Shown here piece by piece: positions 1-9,700 of a DNA stretch of 27,562 bases. The notes beneath the pieces were generated by a model, which made no database searches, was not told where the DNA came from, and was given only the letters and a program-made list of their open reading frames with translations. The stretch lies in contig CAZJRB010000103.1 in the NCBI GenBank assembly GCA_964547995.1, positions 1 to 27,562 of the forward strand. Direction: 5' to 3'. The DNA is from CAZJRB01 sp964547995 (GTDB lineage: Bacteria > Planctomycetota > Planctomycetia > Pirellulales > Thermoguttaceae). The stretch's first letter is position 1. The number at the start of each line of letters is the position of its first letter. A program made the position numbers and the translations under genes.

Positions 1-1
1 A

Positions 2-3000
2 CTTTCATGGCAAACAAGAAAAGCCCTCTTTGACTTCGCTTCTGTAAGGTCTAGTGAACAACAATTTCTGGGCTCGGTGGATTACCTGGCTCCAGAACAG
101 GCAATGGGTACCAAGGACTTCGACCATCGGGCGGACATCTACTCGCTGGGATGTACGCTTTACTTCCTGCTGACGGGGCGTCCGCCGTTTCTAGAGGGGA
201 TGCTGCACGAGAAGCTGATGAAACACCAGGCGATGCAGCCGGAGCCGATCACGAAGTTCCGCTCCGACGTGTTGCAGGACCTGGTCGACGTGTGCGGGAA
301 GATGATGGCCAAGGCCCCGGACGAGCGATACCAATCGGCCGAAGCGCTGAGCGAGACCTTGGCGAAATTCCCCGCACCGAAACGCCGCGCGAAGCCGGCC
401 GCGCGGCCGTTGAAGACGGCAGAAGTTTTGCCTGACACCGAGGAAGACCAGGGTCTGCGGATCGACGTTGGCGAAGAAGATTCGCTGGTCATGACACGCC
501 GGAAGACAAGGGCCGGGGCGGCCGCTGCCGGGTCGAAGTTTCTCAAGACGCCGAAGCAGAAGATCATTGCCGGCTCGGTCACCGCCGGCGCGCTGATTCT
601 CCTTTTGGTGATACTCATTCCGTTGATGCGAGGTTCGGGTTCGAAGGAGGAGGTCAAGAAAGGCGACTGGCTGGAGGTGGAGGACCGCCCCATAGATTCA
701 ACCAAGAAGGAACGCAAGCTAGAACTCGATCTTGCGGAAACCGAGCAACATTCGCTGGTGTTCGATTTCGAAACCGGGGACCTGCAGGGATGGAAGGTGG
801 TCAAGGGAAAGTTCGACTGCATCGTGTCCGAGGGCACTGCCTTGGCGAGTGCCCCTGGCGAATCGTTCAACAAGCAGGGGCAGTATCATCTCACGACAGT
901 CGCGACCGGCTCAGGCGAGACAGGCAATGAGGGGATGACCGGCGTGATCGAGTCGCCTGTCTTTGTCCTCTCCAAGGAGAAAATATCCATGCTGGTCGGA
1001 GGCGGTTCCGGCGGCAAAACGTATGTCGCACTTCTTCACGTCGACGGCACGGAAGTGGGAAGGATTGACGGGAAAGATTCCGAGACCATGGAGCGGATCG
1101 AGTGGAGCGTTCCCCAACTGCTCGGCAAGCCGGGCTTTCTCCGCGTGGTCGATTGGTCGAAGAATGAACACGGTCACATCACGTTCGACAATTTCCAGGC
1201 GGATGGGCACATCGACCAGGCCGCCACGGAAGAGCGGTTTGCCAAGGCCCTGGCACCGCCGCCGAAAGCCAAGCCTGCCGTGCCCGGGCCCATCGCAGTC
1301 CAAATGCACGACTTCAACACCGGCGGACGGAAGCACAACGACATGACGACGGTAGCGGGCTGGGAATCGGAGGGCGGAGCCGGTATCGAAACCAATCAGG
1401 CGGGGTTCATCGCGCCCGGCGGAAAAATCTTTCAAACCCTTGACCACCAAATCGTCGCCGATGGAACGTACTCGTTGCGGTTCGATGCGGCAAGGGGTTG
1501 GCTCAATGCGCATGATCAGGTAATTCAAGGAGGCTTCTATTACCGTAGCGACGACGGGGCGCTTGCGGAGCTTGCCGCAACGCCCGAAATCATTCTGGAG
1601 AAGGCGTGGAAGAACGGCATGTTGCTGAAGTTCACCGCCGCGGCCGGCAAACCCTACATCGGCAAGAATCTGATCGTGCTGTTTGCCAACCCGAGCGACA
1701 AGCCGGATCGGTTTCCACACGTCGACAATGTTCGCGTAGACTACGCCGCTGCCGCCGGGCCCGAAAAGGTGGCAACCGCCGATACGATAAAAGCGGTGCC
1801 TTCCAAAGAAGACCCCGGCGAACCCCCGCCCGACGCCGAACAACCGAAGGCGCCGGTCGAAGGGAACCTCGTCTTCTACAACATGGATGAAGAGTCGGAC
1901 AAGATCATCGACCAGTCCGACACCGGGCATCACGGAGAAATCCGAGGCAACGTCGTCTACAACCAACCCGGCAAACACGACGGCGCGTTGCTTTTCAACG
2001 GAGGCCGGGTTGTTGTCGAGAAGTCCAATACGTTCGACCATACCGCCGACTTCACCTGGACCGCATGGATCAAGACAAATGCCGACGGTTATATCTTCTG
2101 GTTCTCCGCCGACAACCGCTGGGCCCGCGGTGGGAAGTCCTTCGAGGTACGGGGCGGAAAGCTCTGTTTGCACGTAAATTCCGTCGGTTATTTCCATTCG
2201 AAGAAGCGAGTCAATGATGATCAGTGGCACCACGTGGCCGTGACCGTCGAAGCAAACGCCAACGGCAACCAGGACAAATGCACCTTGTACGTCGACGGCA
2301 AACTCGACTCGGTCCAGGGCTGGAACATCGACATCGCCCCCGAGAAGAACTTCCTGCTGCAGATCGGCGGCAGCTTCCGTGGGCTGATCGACGGCGTGAC
2401 CGTTTGGAATCGCGCTTTGGAGCTGGAGGAAATCGTTGCCACCGCCAAACCCTACTCCACCGCATTTCGGAACCTGGCCAAGACAGGCAATCTGGCACCG
2501 GTCAAAGGCGAGACACAGCCGACGAAGCACCCGCTCGGCGAACTCGTCCTCAAGGCAAACCAAACGGTCAATCTGCAACTGCTCGGCAGCGAGCAGGCCA
2601 TCAATCTGCCGCGGCGATTCACGATGGCCTACGACGAGGAAAAGAAGTTCTATGTGATCAAGCTGATCGACGAGAAACGCGCGGACGTCCCGCCGGTGTC
2701 GGTTGCGGCGATCGCCGTTCAGGACGGGAAACTGCTGTTCCGCTGGGCTCCGGGCGTGGCCGCGGTGCGGGCGAACGCCCTGTTGAACTGCGGGCTGGAG
2801 ATCTCGGTCGACGGCCGCTCCCGATTCCTTCCCTTGGGGTGGGTCCAGCACGTGGAGCCGCTTGTCCTCAATTTCGACCGTCCCGCCAGAATCGCAATAC
2901 CGGACGACCGGCTGCCGACCATCGAGTCGTTGCGGCTGCGGATCGAGCGGCTCGATGGCGGGTTGCCCAATCCGCAATTCAACCCTGGCAAAATCCTCAC

Positions 3001-3463
3001 CGCCGGCAGCAGGGTGGAGATCAAGTTCGACGAGAAGGTCTTTCCGGACTTCCGGCTGCAGGTGGCCTTCAACGCCCGAACCCACCCCTCGGTCGACGTG
3101 ACAACGGGAATCAACTACAAATGGCAGAACATGATCACGCCACGGGTGTTCAAGGCAAAGGAAGCAGGGACCGTCATGCAAAGCATGGTGGCCCACCAGA
3201 GCAAACTCAAAATGGACCTGCAAATGACGGCACCCGGCAACAACCGCCGCAAGAACGATATCAAGAAGAAACTCGATCCGGTCGAAGAGAAGATCCGAAA
3301 ATTCACGCTGCTGCAAGAGCTTTACACAAGATCTCGTAAGGAACCGGTGAAGCTCCACTTCAGCATCTTTTCCGTTGTGGATGACGAGCGACGCATCCCG
3401 GTGATAACGTCCCTGCCGCCGGAGCCCGCTGAGCCAGAGGACGCGGACTCGCCGAAACCATAG
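2..3463 (+). CDS. Transmembrane Ser/Thr protein kinase with LamG-like tail (5' end outside window)
   Basis: This is the C-terminal part of a Hanks-type Ser/Thr kinase. The frame is open to the window edge, so the gene begins upstream; a GTG at 77 is only the first in-window start codon and lies inside the kinase domain. Numbering from that GTG, the activation-segment end (G-S-V-D-Y-L-A-P-E-Q) and subdomain IX (H-R-A-D-I-Y-S-L-G, 17-25) are clear, and the kinase ends near 98. A single membrane helix lies at 163-184. Outside it are a beta-sandwich beginning F-D-F-E-T-G-D-L-Q-G-W (229-375), a second sandwich (410-556), a LamG/concanavalin-like domain (597-790, with D-D-Q-W-H-H-V and L-Y-V-D-G-K), and about 330 residues I do not recognise. 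ATP-binding and catalytic-loop motifs are not in the window, so activity cannot be judged; upstream D-F-A (bases 32-40) may be a degenerate D-F-G. The layout suggests a cytoplasmic kinase with an extracytoplasmic glycan-binding sensor. Confidence 0.9.
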   Translation, partial: LSWQTRKALFDFASVRSSEQQFLGSVDYLAPEQAMGTKDFDHRADIYSLGCTLYFLLTGRPPFLEGMLHEKLMKHQAMQPEPITKFRSDVLQDLVDVCGKMMAKAPDERYQSAEALSETLAKFPAPKRRAKPAARPLKTAEVLPDTEEDQGLRIDVGEEDSLVMTRRKTRAGAAAAGSKFLKTPKQKIIAGSVTAGALILLLVILIPLMRGSGSKEEVKKGDWLEVEDRPIDSTKKERKLELDLAETEQHSLVFDFETGDLQGWKVVKGKFDCIVSEGTALASAPGESFNKQGQYHLTTVATGSGETGNEGMTGVIESPVFVLSKEKISMLVGGGSGGKTYVALLHVDGTEVGRIDGKDSETMERIEWSVPQLLGKPGFLRVVDWSKNEHGHITFDNFQADGHIDQAATEERFAKALAPPPKAKPAVPGPIAVQMHDFNTGGRKHNDMTTVAGWESEGGAGIETNQAGFIAPGGKIFQTLDHQIVADGTYSLRFDAARGWLNAHDQVIQGGFYYRSDDGALAELAATPEIILEKAWKNGMLLKFTAAAGKPYIGKNLIVLFANPSDKPDRFPHVDNVRVDYAAAAGPEKVATADTIKAVPSKEDPGEPPPDAEQPKAPVEGNLVFYNMDEESDKIIDQSDTGHHGEIRGNVVYNQPGKHDGALLFNGGRVVVEKSNTFDHTADFTWTAWIKTNADGYIFWFSADNRWARGGKSFEVRGGKLCLHVNSVGYFHSKKRVNDDQWHHVAVTVEANANGNQDKCTLYVDGKLDSVQGWNIDIAPEKNFLLQIGGSFRGLIDGVTVWNRALELEEIVATAKPYSTAFRNLAKTGNLAPVKGETQPTKHPLGELVLKANQTVNLQLLGSEQAINLPRRFTMAYDEEKKFYVIKLIDEKRADVPPVSVAAIAVQDGKLLFRWAPGVAAVRANALLNCGLEISVDGRSRFLPLGWVQHVEPLVLNFDRPARIAIPDDRLPTIESLRLRIERLDGGLPNPQFNPGKILTAGSRVEIKFDEKVFPDFRLQVAFNARTHPSVDVTTGINYKWQNMITPRVFKAKEAGTVMQSMVAHQSKLKMDLQMTAPGNNRRKNDIKKKLDPVEEKIRKFTLLQELYTRSRKEPVKLHFSIFSVVDDERRIPVITSLPPEPAEPEDADSPKP

Positions 3464-3535
3464 AAGGAACCTCATGATCAACCATCAGTCATTGTCTCTT
3501 AAGGCCATCGTTTGTACCTTCCTTGGCCACCAAAG

Positions 3536-3734
3536 ATGAGCGAAGGACCGAAGCCCGGCTTCAAGGGAGAATTCCACTTCGAGAGCGATCGCCCGCTCAA
3601 AATTAGACAAGTATCGCCGGAAATCTACAAATCGACCTGAAGAAGGGCGAAGAAGCTTTCCTTATTTCCCTGAAAGTGAGCCTTCCAACCTGCCACCCGG
3701 CGGCAATAGTAAACACGAAACATGAAACGAGGCC
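3536..3734 (+). pseudogene. Degraded coding remnant, frameshifted
   Basis: The 271-base gap between the kinase and the glycosidase-like gene contains a 34-codon open frame (ATG 3536, stop 3638-3640). At its end, coding-like sequence continues in another frame from base 3631, reading I-D-L-K-K-G-E-E-A-F-L and then a hydrophobic strand-like stretch, to a TGA overlapping the next gene's start region. Joined by a one- or two-base frameshift, this resembles the edge of an extracellular beta-sandwich repeat (S-P-E-I-Y, then a K-K-G-E turn). I do not recognise a specific family. It could be chance; nothing else is visible in the gap. Confidence 0.22.
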
Positions 3735-3737
3735 ATG

Positions 3738-6236
3738 ATGCCAACAATAGATCGCACCAAAACCCTCTGCTGCCTAAGTATTGTATCGCTGTTCTGCTCC
3801 TGTTTGTGCTTAAACGCTGCCGAGGCGAGAAAGCAATACCCGCTGGCTGGCGCCGATGAATCGACGCCCTCGGTCGCCCACTACTTCTCCTGGATAAACA
3901 ACACCAACGAAGGATCGACCGAGGCCCAAACGCTGGCCAACCTCGACTTCTTTAAGTGGATGCACGACGAGTATGGTATGCATCTGGAGATCTACGCCTT
4001 CGATGCAGGCAACATCGACGCACCACAATACTACGGCAGCATCTACTCAGACCGTTTCAAGAAACAATTTCCCCACGGCCTTGATCCAATCTACGAAAAG
4101 GCCAAGTCGTTCGGATGCCGCCTGGGCGTATGGCTTGGCCCGGACGGCTTCGGCGACACGCTCGATCAGCAAAAGGCCCGCACCGACATGTTGGTCAAGC
4201 TCTGCCGTGATTACAACTTCCGCTTGTTCAAAGTCGACGCGGTTTGCGGTCAGTTACGCACCGAGAAGCAGGATGCGTTCATCGACATGCTCAAGGAGTG
4301 CCGCAGACACTGCCCGGATCTCATCGTAATCAACCACCGCTTGAATCTCGGACACGGTCTGCCCTACGTGACCACCCGACTCTGGGGGGGCGAAGCCTAC
4401 ATCGACGTCTGGCGGTCCAACCGGCAGGCAGCCACCCACAACCGAGCGTGTACGGTCGAACTGGGGATTCCCGTCGACGAGAACGGCAAGCCGGTGCGAC
4501 TCGTGGAAGACCACGGCGTTTGCTTGTCCTCTTGTCTGGACGGTTGGGAAGACGACCTGTTCCTGCAAGCCTTCTCGCGGAACCTGATCCTTTCACCGCA
4601 AATGTATGGCAGCCCCTGGTTCCTTCGCGACGACGAGTTCCCGAAGGTGGCCCGCGTGTACAACCTTGCCCGAACTTATCGCGATATCCTCGTCAACGGC
4701 CAGATTCTCCCGCCCGAGACGTACGGCCCAAACGCGGTTTCTCGCGGCGACGGCGACACGCGAATGGTCGTGCTGCGCAATCCGACCTGGAAGCCGACGA
4801 CGCATGCGGTGAAGCTGGATGAGTCGATTGGCCTGACCTGCGACGGGCCGGTCGAGGTTCGTCGTCTGCATCCGTCGGAGGCGATTCTGGGTACGTTCCG
4901 GAAGGGCGGCAGCGTCGAGGTCACGATTCCAGCCTTTCGCGGGTACGTGCTTCTTGTTTCGAGCAACCCCTCGCTGGAGTTGGGCGTCGCAGGTTGCGAG
5001 TACGAAGTGGTTCGTGACGTGGCTGGAAAACCAGCCGTCATCAAGCTGCTGGGCATGCCCGGCAGCACCGCCAGCGTCCGGTTGCCCGCCCAGCCACGCA
5101 AGTTCAAGCAAGCCACACTTGACGGCGAGTCGGCCGACGGGCTACTCGCGGGCGGAAAAATCGAGGTGTCGTTCCCGGGCGAGAGACTTGCCAAGCCGTG
5201 GCATCGCAAGTTGGCGGATCTCGACAAATCCGACGTGCCCGCCGACGCCGAAAGTCTTTACGAGGCGACCTGCTACGCGGCAGACAACAATGCCTTAGAA
5301 ATTCGCTCGAAACTCCGCAGTGGCCCGACCAAAATCAAACAGGTGCAAAAGGCGCGAGACGCCTTCTTCGGCCAGAAGCTGCTCGTCGAGCGAGGCGTGT
5401 GGGATCGGTACCTTTTCGATGGCAATCTGGAAACCTACTTCCGCCTGCGAACAAGACCTATCTGGGACGGCGCGTTGCGAGTCGATTTCGGTAAGCCCAC
5501 CGGCATCGACAAGCTTGTCCTGCGACGCGCGGATTGGGCAAGCGACCCCGAGGAAGCGTTCGTCTCCGCCGACTTGAAATCGTGGATCAAGGTTCCGGTG
5601 AAGATCGCGCTGGAAAACCCGGCCACCGCTACAGTACTCAAGCGAAGCTATACCGTCGATAAGACCTGGCTCGAGATCAGCGTGAAAGAGCTAGATATCG
5701 AAGTCCCTGCCGACGCGCCGGCAATTCGTTATCTTCGCATCCCGGGCCCTGCCGCCAATGTGGCCGAGGTTATCGCTTACCGCGACGGCAAGCAGCTCGA
5801 CCGCGAAGGATGGCGGGCTTCGAACGTGTTCGCCCAATACTCGCGTGCCCCGGCTAAGCTGGCCTGGCAAGGCTCGTTCACCGTCGACGAAGCGGCCCCA
5901 GGCTCGTACCTCGTGGTAGCCTGTATCGGCCGCCACGGCCGCGACGGGGCCTACGCCGCGCTGCGCGTTGGTGATCGGCTGATGGGTGCCCCAAGCCGTG
6001 CGGTTTCTTATCCGGCCAACCACTGGGAGCACGGCAACCGTCGCGCCGATGTCGGCTTGAGCTATTTTTTCCCCGTCACCGCAGACATGACTGGAAAACC
6101 GATCGAGGCCGTCGTCTTGCAGTTCGAGTCGCCTGACAAGCGTCGGCCGGTGCCCCTAGGCGAAATCACGCCGCAGGTCTGGATCACCAACCTTCCCGCA
6201 CCCTACGCATCAAAGGAGCTGGTGCTGGAAGAGTAG
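3738..6236 (+). CDS. Exported glycoside hydrolase-like protein (alpha-galactosidase / clan GH-D type)
   Basis: Two ATGs lie in tandem (3735 and 3738); GAGG sits 5 bases before the second but only 2 before the first, so 3738 is preferred. An N-terminal hydrophobic, Cys-rich stretch ending near A-A-E-A (about residues 11-31, numbered from 3735) is a signal peptide. Residues 45-330 look like the TIM barrel of melibiase-type glycosidases: F-F-K-W-M-H-D-E-Y-G and I-Y-A-F-D early, then G-V-W-L-G-P-D-G (131-138), F-K-V-D-A (165-169, D168 a candidate nucleophile), and W-G-G-E-A-Y-I-D-V-W later. The C-terminal half has an L-E-T-Y-F-R-L segment followed by V-D-F-G-K-P, as in F5/8-type discoidin folds, and ends in beta-rich domains. 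It probably acts on extracellular or periplasmic alpha-linked sugars. Family assignment is by motif feel, and the substrate is unknown. The gene follows a kinase with glycan-binding folds, but the 270-base gap argues against tight co-transcription. Confidence 0.8.
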   Translation: MPTIDRTKTLCCLSIVSLFCSCLCLNAAEARKQYPLAGADESTPSVAHYFSWINNTNEGSTEAQTLANLDFFKWMHDEYGMHLEIYAFDAGNIDAPQYYGSIYSDRFKKQFPHGLDPIYEKAKSFGCRLGVWLGPDGFGDTLDQQKARTDMLVKLCRDYNFRLFKVDAVCGQLRTEKQDAFIDMLKECRRHCPDLIVINHRLNLGHGLPYVTTRLWGGEAYIDVWRSNRQAATHNRACTVELGIPVDENGKPVRLVEDHGVCLSSCLDGWEDDLFLQAFSRNLILSPQMYGSPWFLRDDEFPKVARVYNLARTYRDILVNGQILPPETYGPNAVSRGDGDTRMVVLRNPTWKPTTHAVKLDESIGLTCDGPVEVRRLHPSEAILGTFRKGGSVEVTIPAFRGYVLLVSSNPSLELGVAGCEYEVVRDVAGKPAVIKLLGMPGSTASVRLPAQPRKFKQATLDGESADGLLAGGKIEVSFPGERLAKPWHRKLADLDKSDVPADAESLYEATCYAADNNALEIRSKLRSGPTKIKQVQKARDAFFGQKLLVERGVWDRYLFDGNLETYFRLRTRPIWDGALRVDFGKPTGIDKLVLRRADWASDPEEAFVSADLKSWIKVPVKIALENPATATVLKRSYTVDKTWLEISVKELDIEVPADAPAIRYLRIPGPAANVAEVIAYRDGKQLDREGWRASNVFAQYSRAPAKLAWQGSFTVDEAAPGSYLVVACIGRHGRDGAYAALRVGDRLMGAPSRAVSYPANHWEHGNRRADVGLSYFFPVTADMTGKPIEAVVLQFESPDKRRPVPLGEITPQVWITNLPAPYASKELVLEE

Positions 6237-6245
6237 TCGACACTG

Positions 6246-6449
6246 CGTCGTTTGAATCAACATGGATTTAGTGTGGCAGAGAATCAAAACGAGGAATGTG
6301 AGTGGCAAACGGACCTAACGCACTTCTTTGTTCCCGGTTGGGGCTGGTAATACCTCGGCGGGATCATCGACGACTACAGCCGCTGCCTCATCGGCTTCGA
6401 GGTCGTGCAGGACATGACCGGACCGATGCTCAGCGACCTGGTCCAAAAA
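6246..6449 (+). pseudogene. IS transposase fragment (rve integrase core) with internal stop
   Basis: Reading in the frame of base 6300 gives E-W-Q-T-D-L-T-H-F-F-V-P-G-W-G-W, then a TAA at 6348-6350, then Y-L-G-G-I-I-D-D-Y-S-R. This is the hallmark start of the rve/DDE core of IS3-like transposases, where a Tyr codon normally stands in place of the TAA. Both first-part signatures (T-D and D-D-Y-S-R) are present. Homology fades after L-S-D-L-V-Q near 6447, so the rest of the catalytic domain is missing, as is any N-terminal HTH. I see no terminal inverted repeats. It is a dead relic of an insertion. Confidence 0.75.
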
Positions 6450-6759
6450 CAGCGTAGGCCAGGGTGCGAAGTGGGCCAGCTGGCGTGCCAACAGGCCGTA
6501 TACTCAACGGCATTCGGGCCTCCTTTCTCTTCCGGTTCGGGTGCCGTCGTGGCCGAGAAATTCGACCCGTACTACGTCTGGCTTTCATAGTCCCGAAACA
6601 TTTGCATATCCTAAAAGACGTAGATCGGCAGCCTCATGAGCGGGACCTTGGAAACGGGCCTGCGCCCGGCCTTGCCGAGATCGATGCCCTATTCGCGCAG
6701 TTCTGAACCACCAGATTTCAGACTGCATTGCCGATCTTCTCGGCGACAAGCCGGGACCG
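6450..6759. other. Intergenic stretch without recognised gene
   Basis: About 310 bases separate the transposase relic from the 3' end of the larger TPR-CHAT gene. The frame of the relic stays open to 6590, but the translation no longer resembles a transposase. I see no RNA gene, promoter or clear terminator. Confidence 0.5.
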
Positions 6760-9700
6760 TCAATCGGGGCCCACGAGCACGAACGTGCCCCAGTAGTATG
6801 GGCTCTTCCACTTCTCCTGTTGCCGGACCCACCGCTTGGCTTTGTGTAGCGCTTCGGCATAACCGACGTCATCACCCTTTCTCTCCGCCTTCGCCAGGAT
6901 GCTGCAATAGTAGCTGACCAGGCTGGCGGCCGCTTCATCGTCAACGAGCCAGTTGCTGGCAACGACGCGCCGTGTACCGGCGACCAGGAAACCCCGCGAT
7001 AGGGCCCAGACGCCTTCGCCGCGCTGCTCGGGGCCGTAGTTCGTATCGCACGCGCTGAGGATGGCCAATTCGCAACTCCTGAGATCCAGCTCATAGATTT
7101 CGGCCAGGGTCAGGAAGCCGTCATTAGCGGGATTATCAGGGTCCTTGCCTTGTGCCAGCGCCAGTGCCCCAAAGAAGTTGCCGTACGACTGATCGGCCAG
7201 ACCGTGACACGCCAAATGCACAAGGCGCCGGCCGGATACCTGACTACGGACGTTTGCTTCCGTTGCATTGGCGCCGTCCAGGCGGGTCGCTTTGATCTCG
7301 TTCTTGTCGAATACGGTGGTCACCCATTCGGCCTCCCAGCCGGAATAGGGAAGCTGTGTGAGCTTGCCGCCTAACGTGCCGTAGCGAGACCTGGTCGCCA
7401 GTTGATCGAAGACGCTCTTGTGGGCGGCGGCAAGCTGACCGCGGCTGACCGAATAGTTCGGGTTTCCGACCGTCAATACCGGCCCCTGATCCACGCGTAC
7501 GGACGCCTGGCGACGTTCTGCAAGGTTGCATAGCACCGTGGCCGACGGACCATAGTGGATCGGCGGGCCAACATCGAGCAAGTACTTCGGGTCGTCGCCC
7601 GAGCTAACGACGAGGGTCTCGAACGGCAATAGGGTCAATTGCCCGTCGGGAACGATGATGAGGCGCTTGTATTTCTTCCCTAAGATTGCCGTGCGTTCGG
7701 CCTCGGGGATCAACAGGTTCCAGAGTGCGGCCAAGCCCGGCACGGCTAGCTTCGTTTTGCCGGGCTTGTCCGTGGCTTTCAGACGCTGCAGGACACCCGT
7801 TCCCTGCGTATTGCTCAGGGCGTTTCTCAACTGCCCGGCCGTCAGCGGACCTGCTTTGATCTTGAACTGCTGTGCTTGGTTCTCATCCACCATCAGCTTT
7901 TCCAGTCGTGGAGCGCTGCCGGCCGAGACGACCAGCAAGTATCCGCCGTCCGTGCCGAAGGAATACTCCAACAGCAGGGCGTCCTGGTCCGTGACCCACT
8001 GAGTCAGCTTCTTTAGCGTAATAGGCTTCTGGTCCTGCCCGACGGCGAGCCGGTAGGTCGGGCTGGCGTTGCGGATGTCGGCATAGGCGATGACGTACTC
8101 CTGCCGGGCGTTACGCAGCTGGGCCTCGATCCTACGGCGGCGCTGGCGCAACTCGTCGGGCGACAGATCCTTCCTCTCTTGAAGTACGCGGAGTTGCTTC
8201 TCCAAGGCGGCGATGCGTGTTTGCGTTTCCCGTTCGCGCTGGCGCAGCCTAGCGGCCTCCTGCTTGGGCACGCCGGCCAGGAGATCGACGTCCTGGACCG
8301 CCATTTGGTCGACCAGCGACCGTGCGCGGCTCCGTTCCATGGCGTCGATAGCTCCAGCGACGTTTCCGAGTTCCGCCTGCCAGCAGACCATGTGCTCGAA
8401 TGCCTTGGTGAAGTGTTCGAAGAACTCGGCGCGTTGGAGGCCGGCCCCCCCGCTCTTGGCCCGCTGCCTTTCTGCCATGTCCAAGGCCTGCCGGAGATCC
8501 GCGACCGCTTCGTCCCTGCGGTCCAGCTTCCACAGGATTCTGGCCCGCAAGTGGTAGCTGAAGAACCGGTCCCATGGGCCAATCTGCGGTTGCTTGCGAA
8601 TCCTCAGTGCCTGCTCAGCCAGGGGCAGGGCCTTGGCCAGTTGGTCCTGGTCGTAATACAGGTAGGCTAGGTTGTTCAATCTGATGGCCGTGTCGGGATG
8701 GTCCTCACCGCGGATCCGTTTGTACATAGCCAGCGACTCCAGGTAGGCCTTCTCGGCCTCCTTCTCGCGCCCCTGGTCGTGATACAGGGCGCCCAGGTTG
8801 TTGAGCGTGCTGGCAACGGCGACGTGCTCCGGGCCGAAGGCCTTCTTGCGTATCGCCAGCGAGCGCTCGTAGAACTGCTCGGCCTGATCGTAGTATCCCT
8901 GGTCGTGATAGAAGGTGGCCCGGTTTCCGTAGGCAATGGCCAAGTCGGGGTGGTCGGCCGGGTAGGCCTTCTGCCGGATCTTGAGCGACCGCTCATAGAG
9001 CGGTTCCGCCTCGGTGTAACGGCTTTGGTCGTGGTAGATCAGCGCCAGGTTTTCCAGGCCGATCGCCACGTCGGGATTGTCCGGCCCATATGCCTTCTCC
9101 CTGATCGCCAGGGCCCGCTTCTGTAGCGGTTCGGCCTCGGCGTAACGGCCCTGTTTTCGGCAGGACTCCGCCAGGTTGTTCATCGCCAGGGCCACGTCGG
9201 GATGGTTGGGTCCACCGGCCTTTTCGTGGATCGCCAACGCCCGTTTGAGCAGATGTTCCTCTTCGTCGTACCGTCCCTGTCCGCCGTAGAAACAGGCTAG
9301 GTTGTTGAGCGTCTCGGCCACGTCGGGATGATCGGGCCCCAAGGCCTTTTCGCGGATCTTCAGGGCACGCCGATAGAGCGGCTCGGCCTCCTCGTAGCGT
9401 CCCACGCTTTCATAGACCGTGCCCAGGTTATTGAGGCTCAGCCCCACATCGCGATGCTCGGGGCCGAAGGCCTTTTCGCGGATTGCCAAGGCCTTCTTGT
9501 AAAGCTCTTCCGATTCGTCATACCTCCCCCGGTCATGATACAGCAGTGCCAGATTGCCGAGGCTGCTGGCCACATCGGGGTGTTCCGGTCCCAGGGCCTT
9601 CTCCCTGATGGCCAGTGCCCGCTTGTGCATCGTCTCCGCTTCCGCATATCGCGCCTGGGTCACGTACAACGTGGCTAGGTTGTTCAGCGTGTGGCTCACG

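Noticed and set aside
911..3481. 856-codon open frame on the minus strand
   Set aside because: It lies fully opposite the kinase-LamG gene, has no domain or ribosome site, and its composition is what high-GC antisense frames give.
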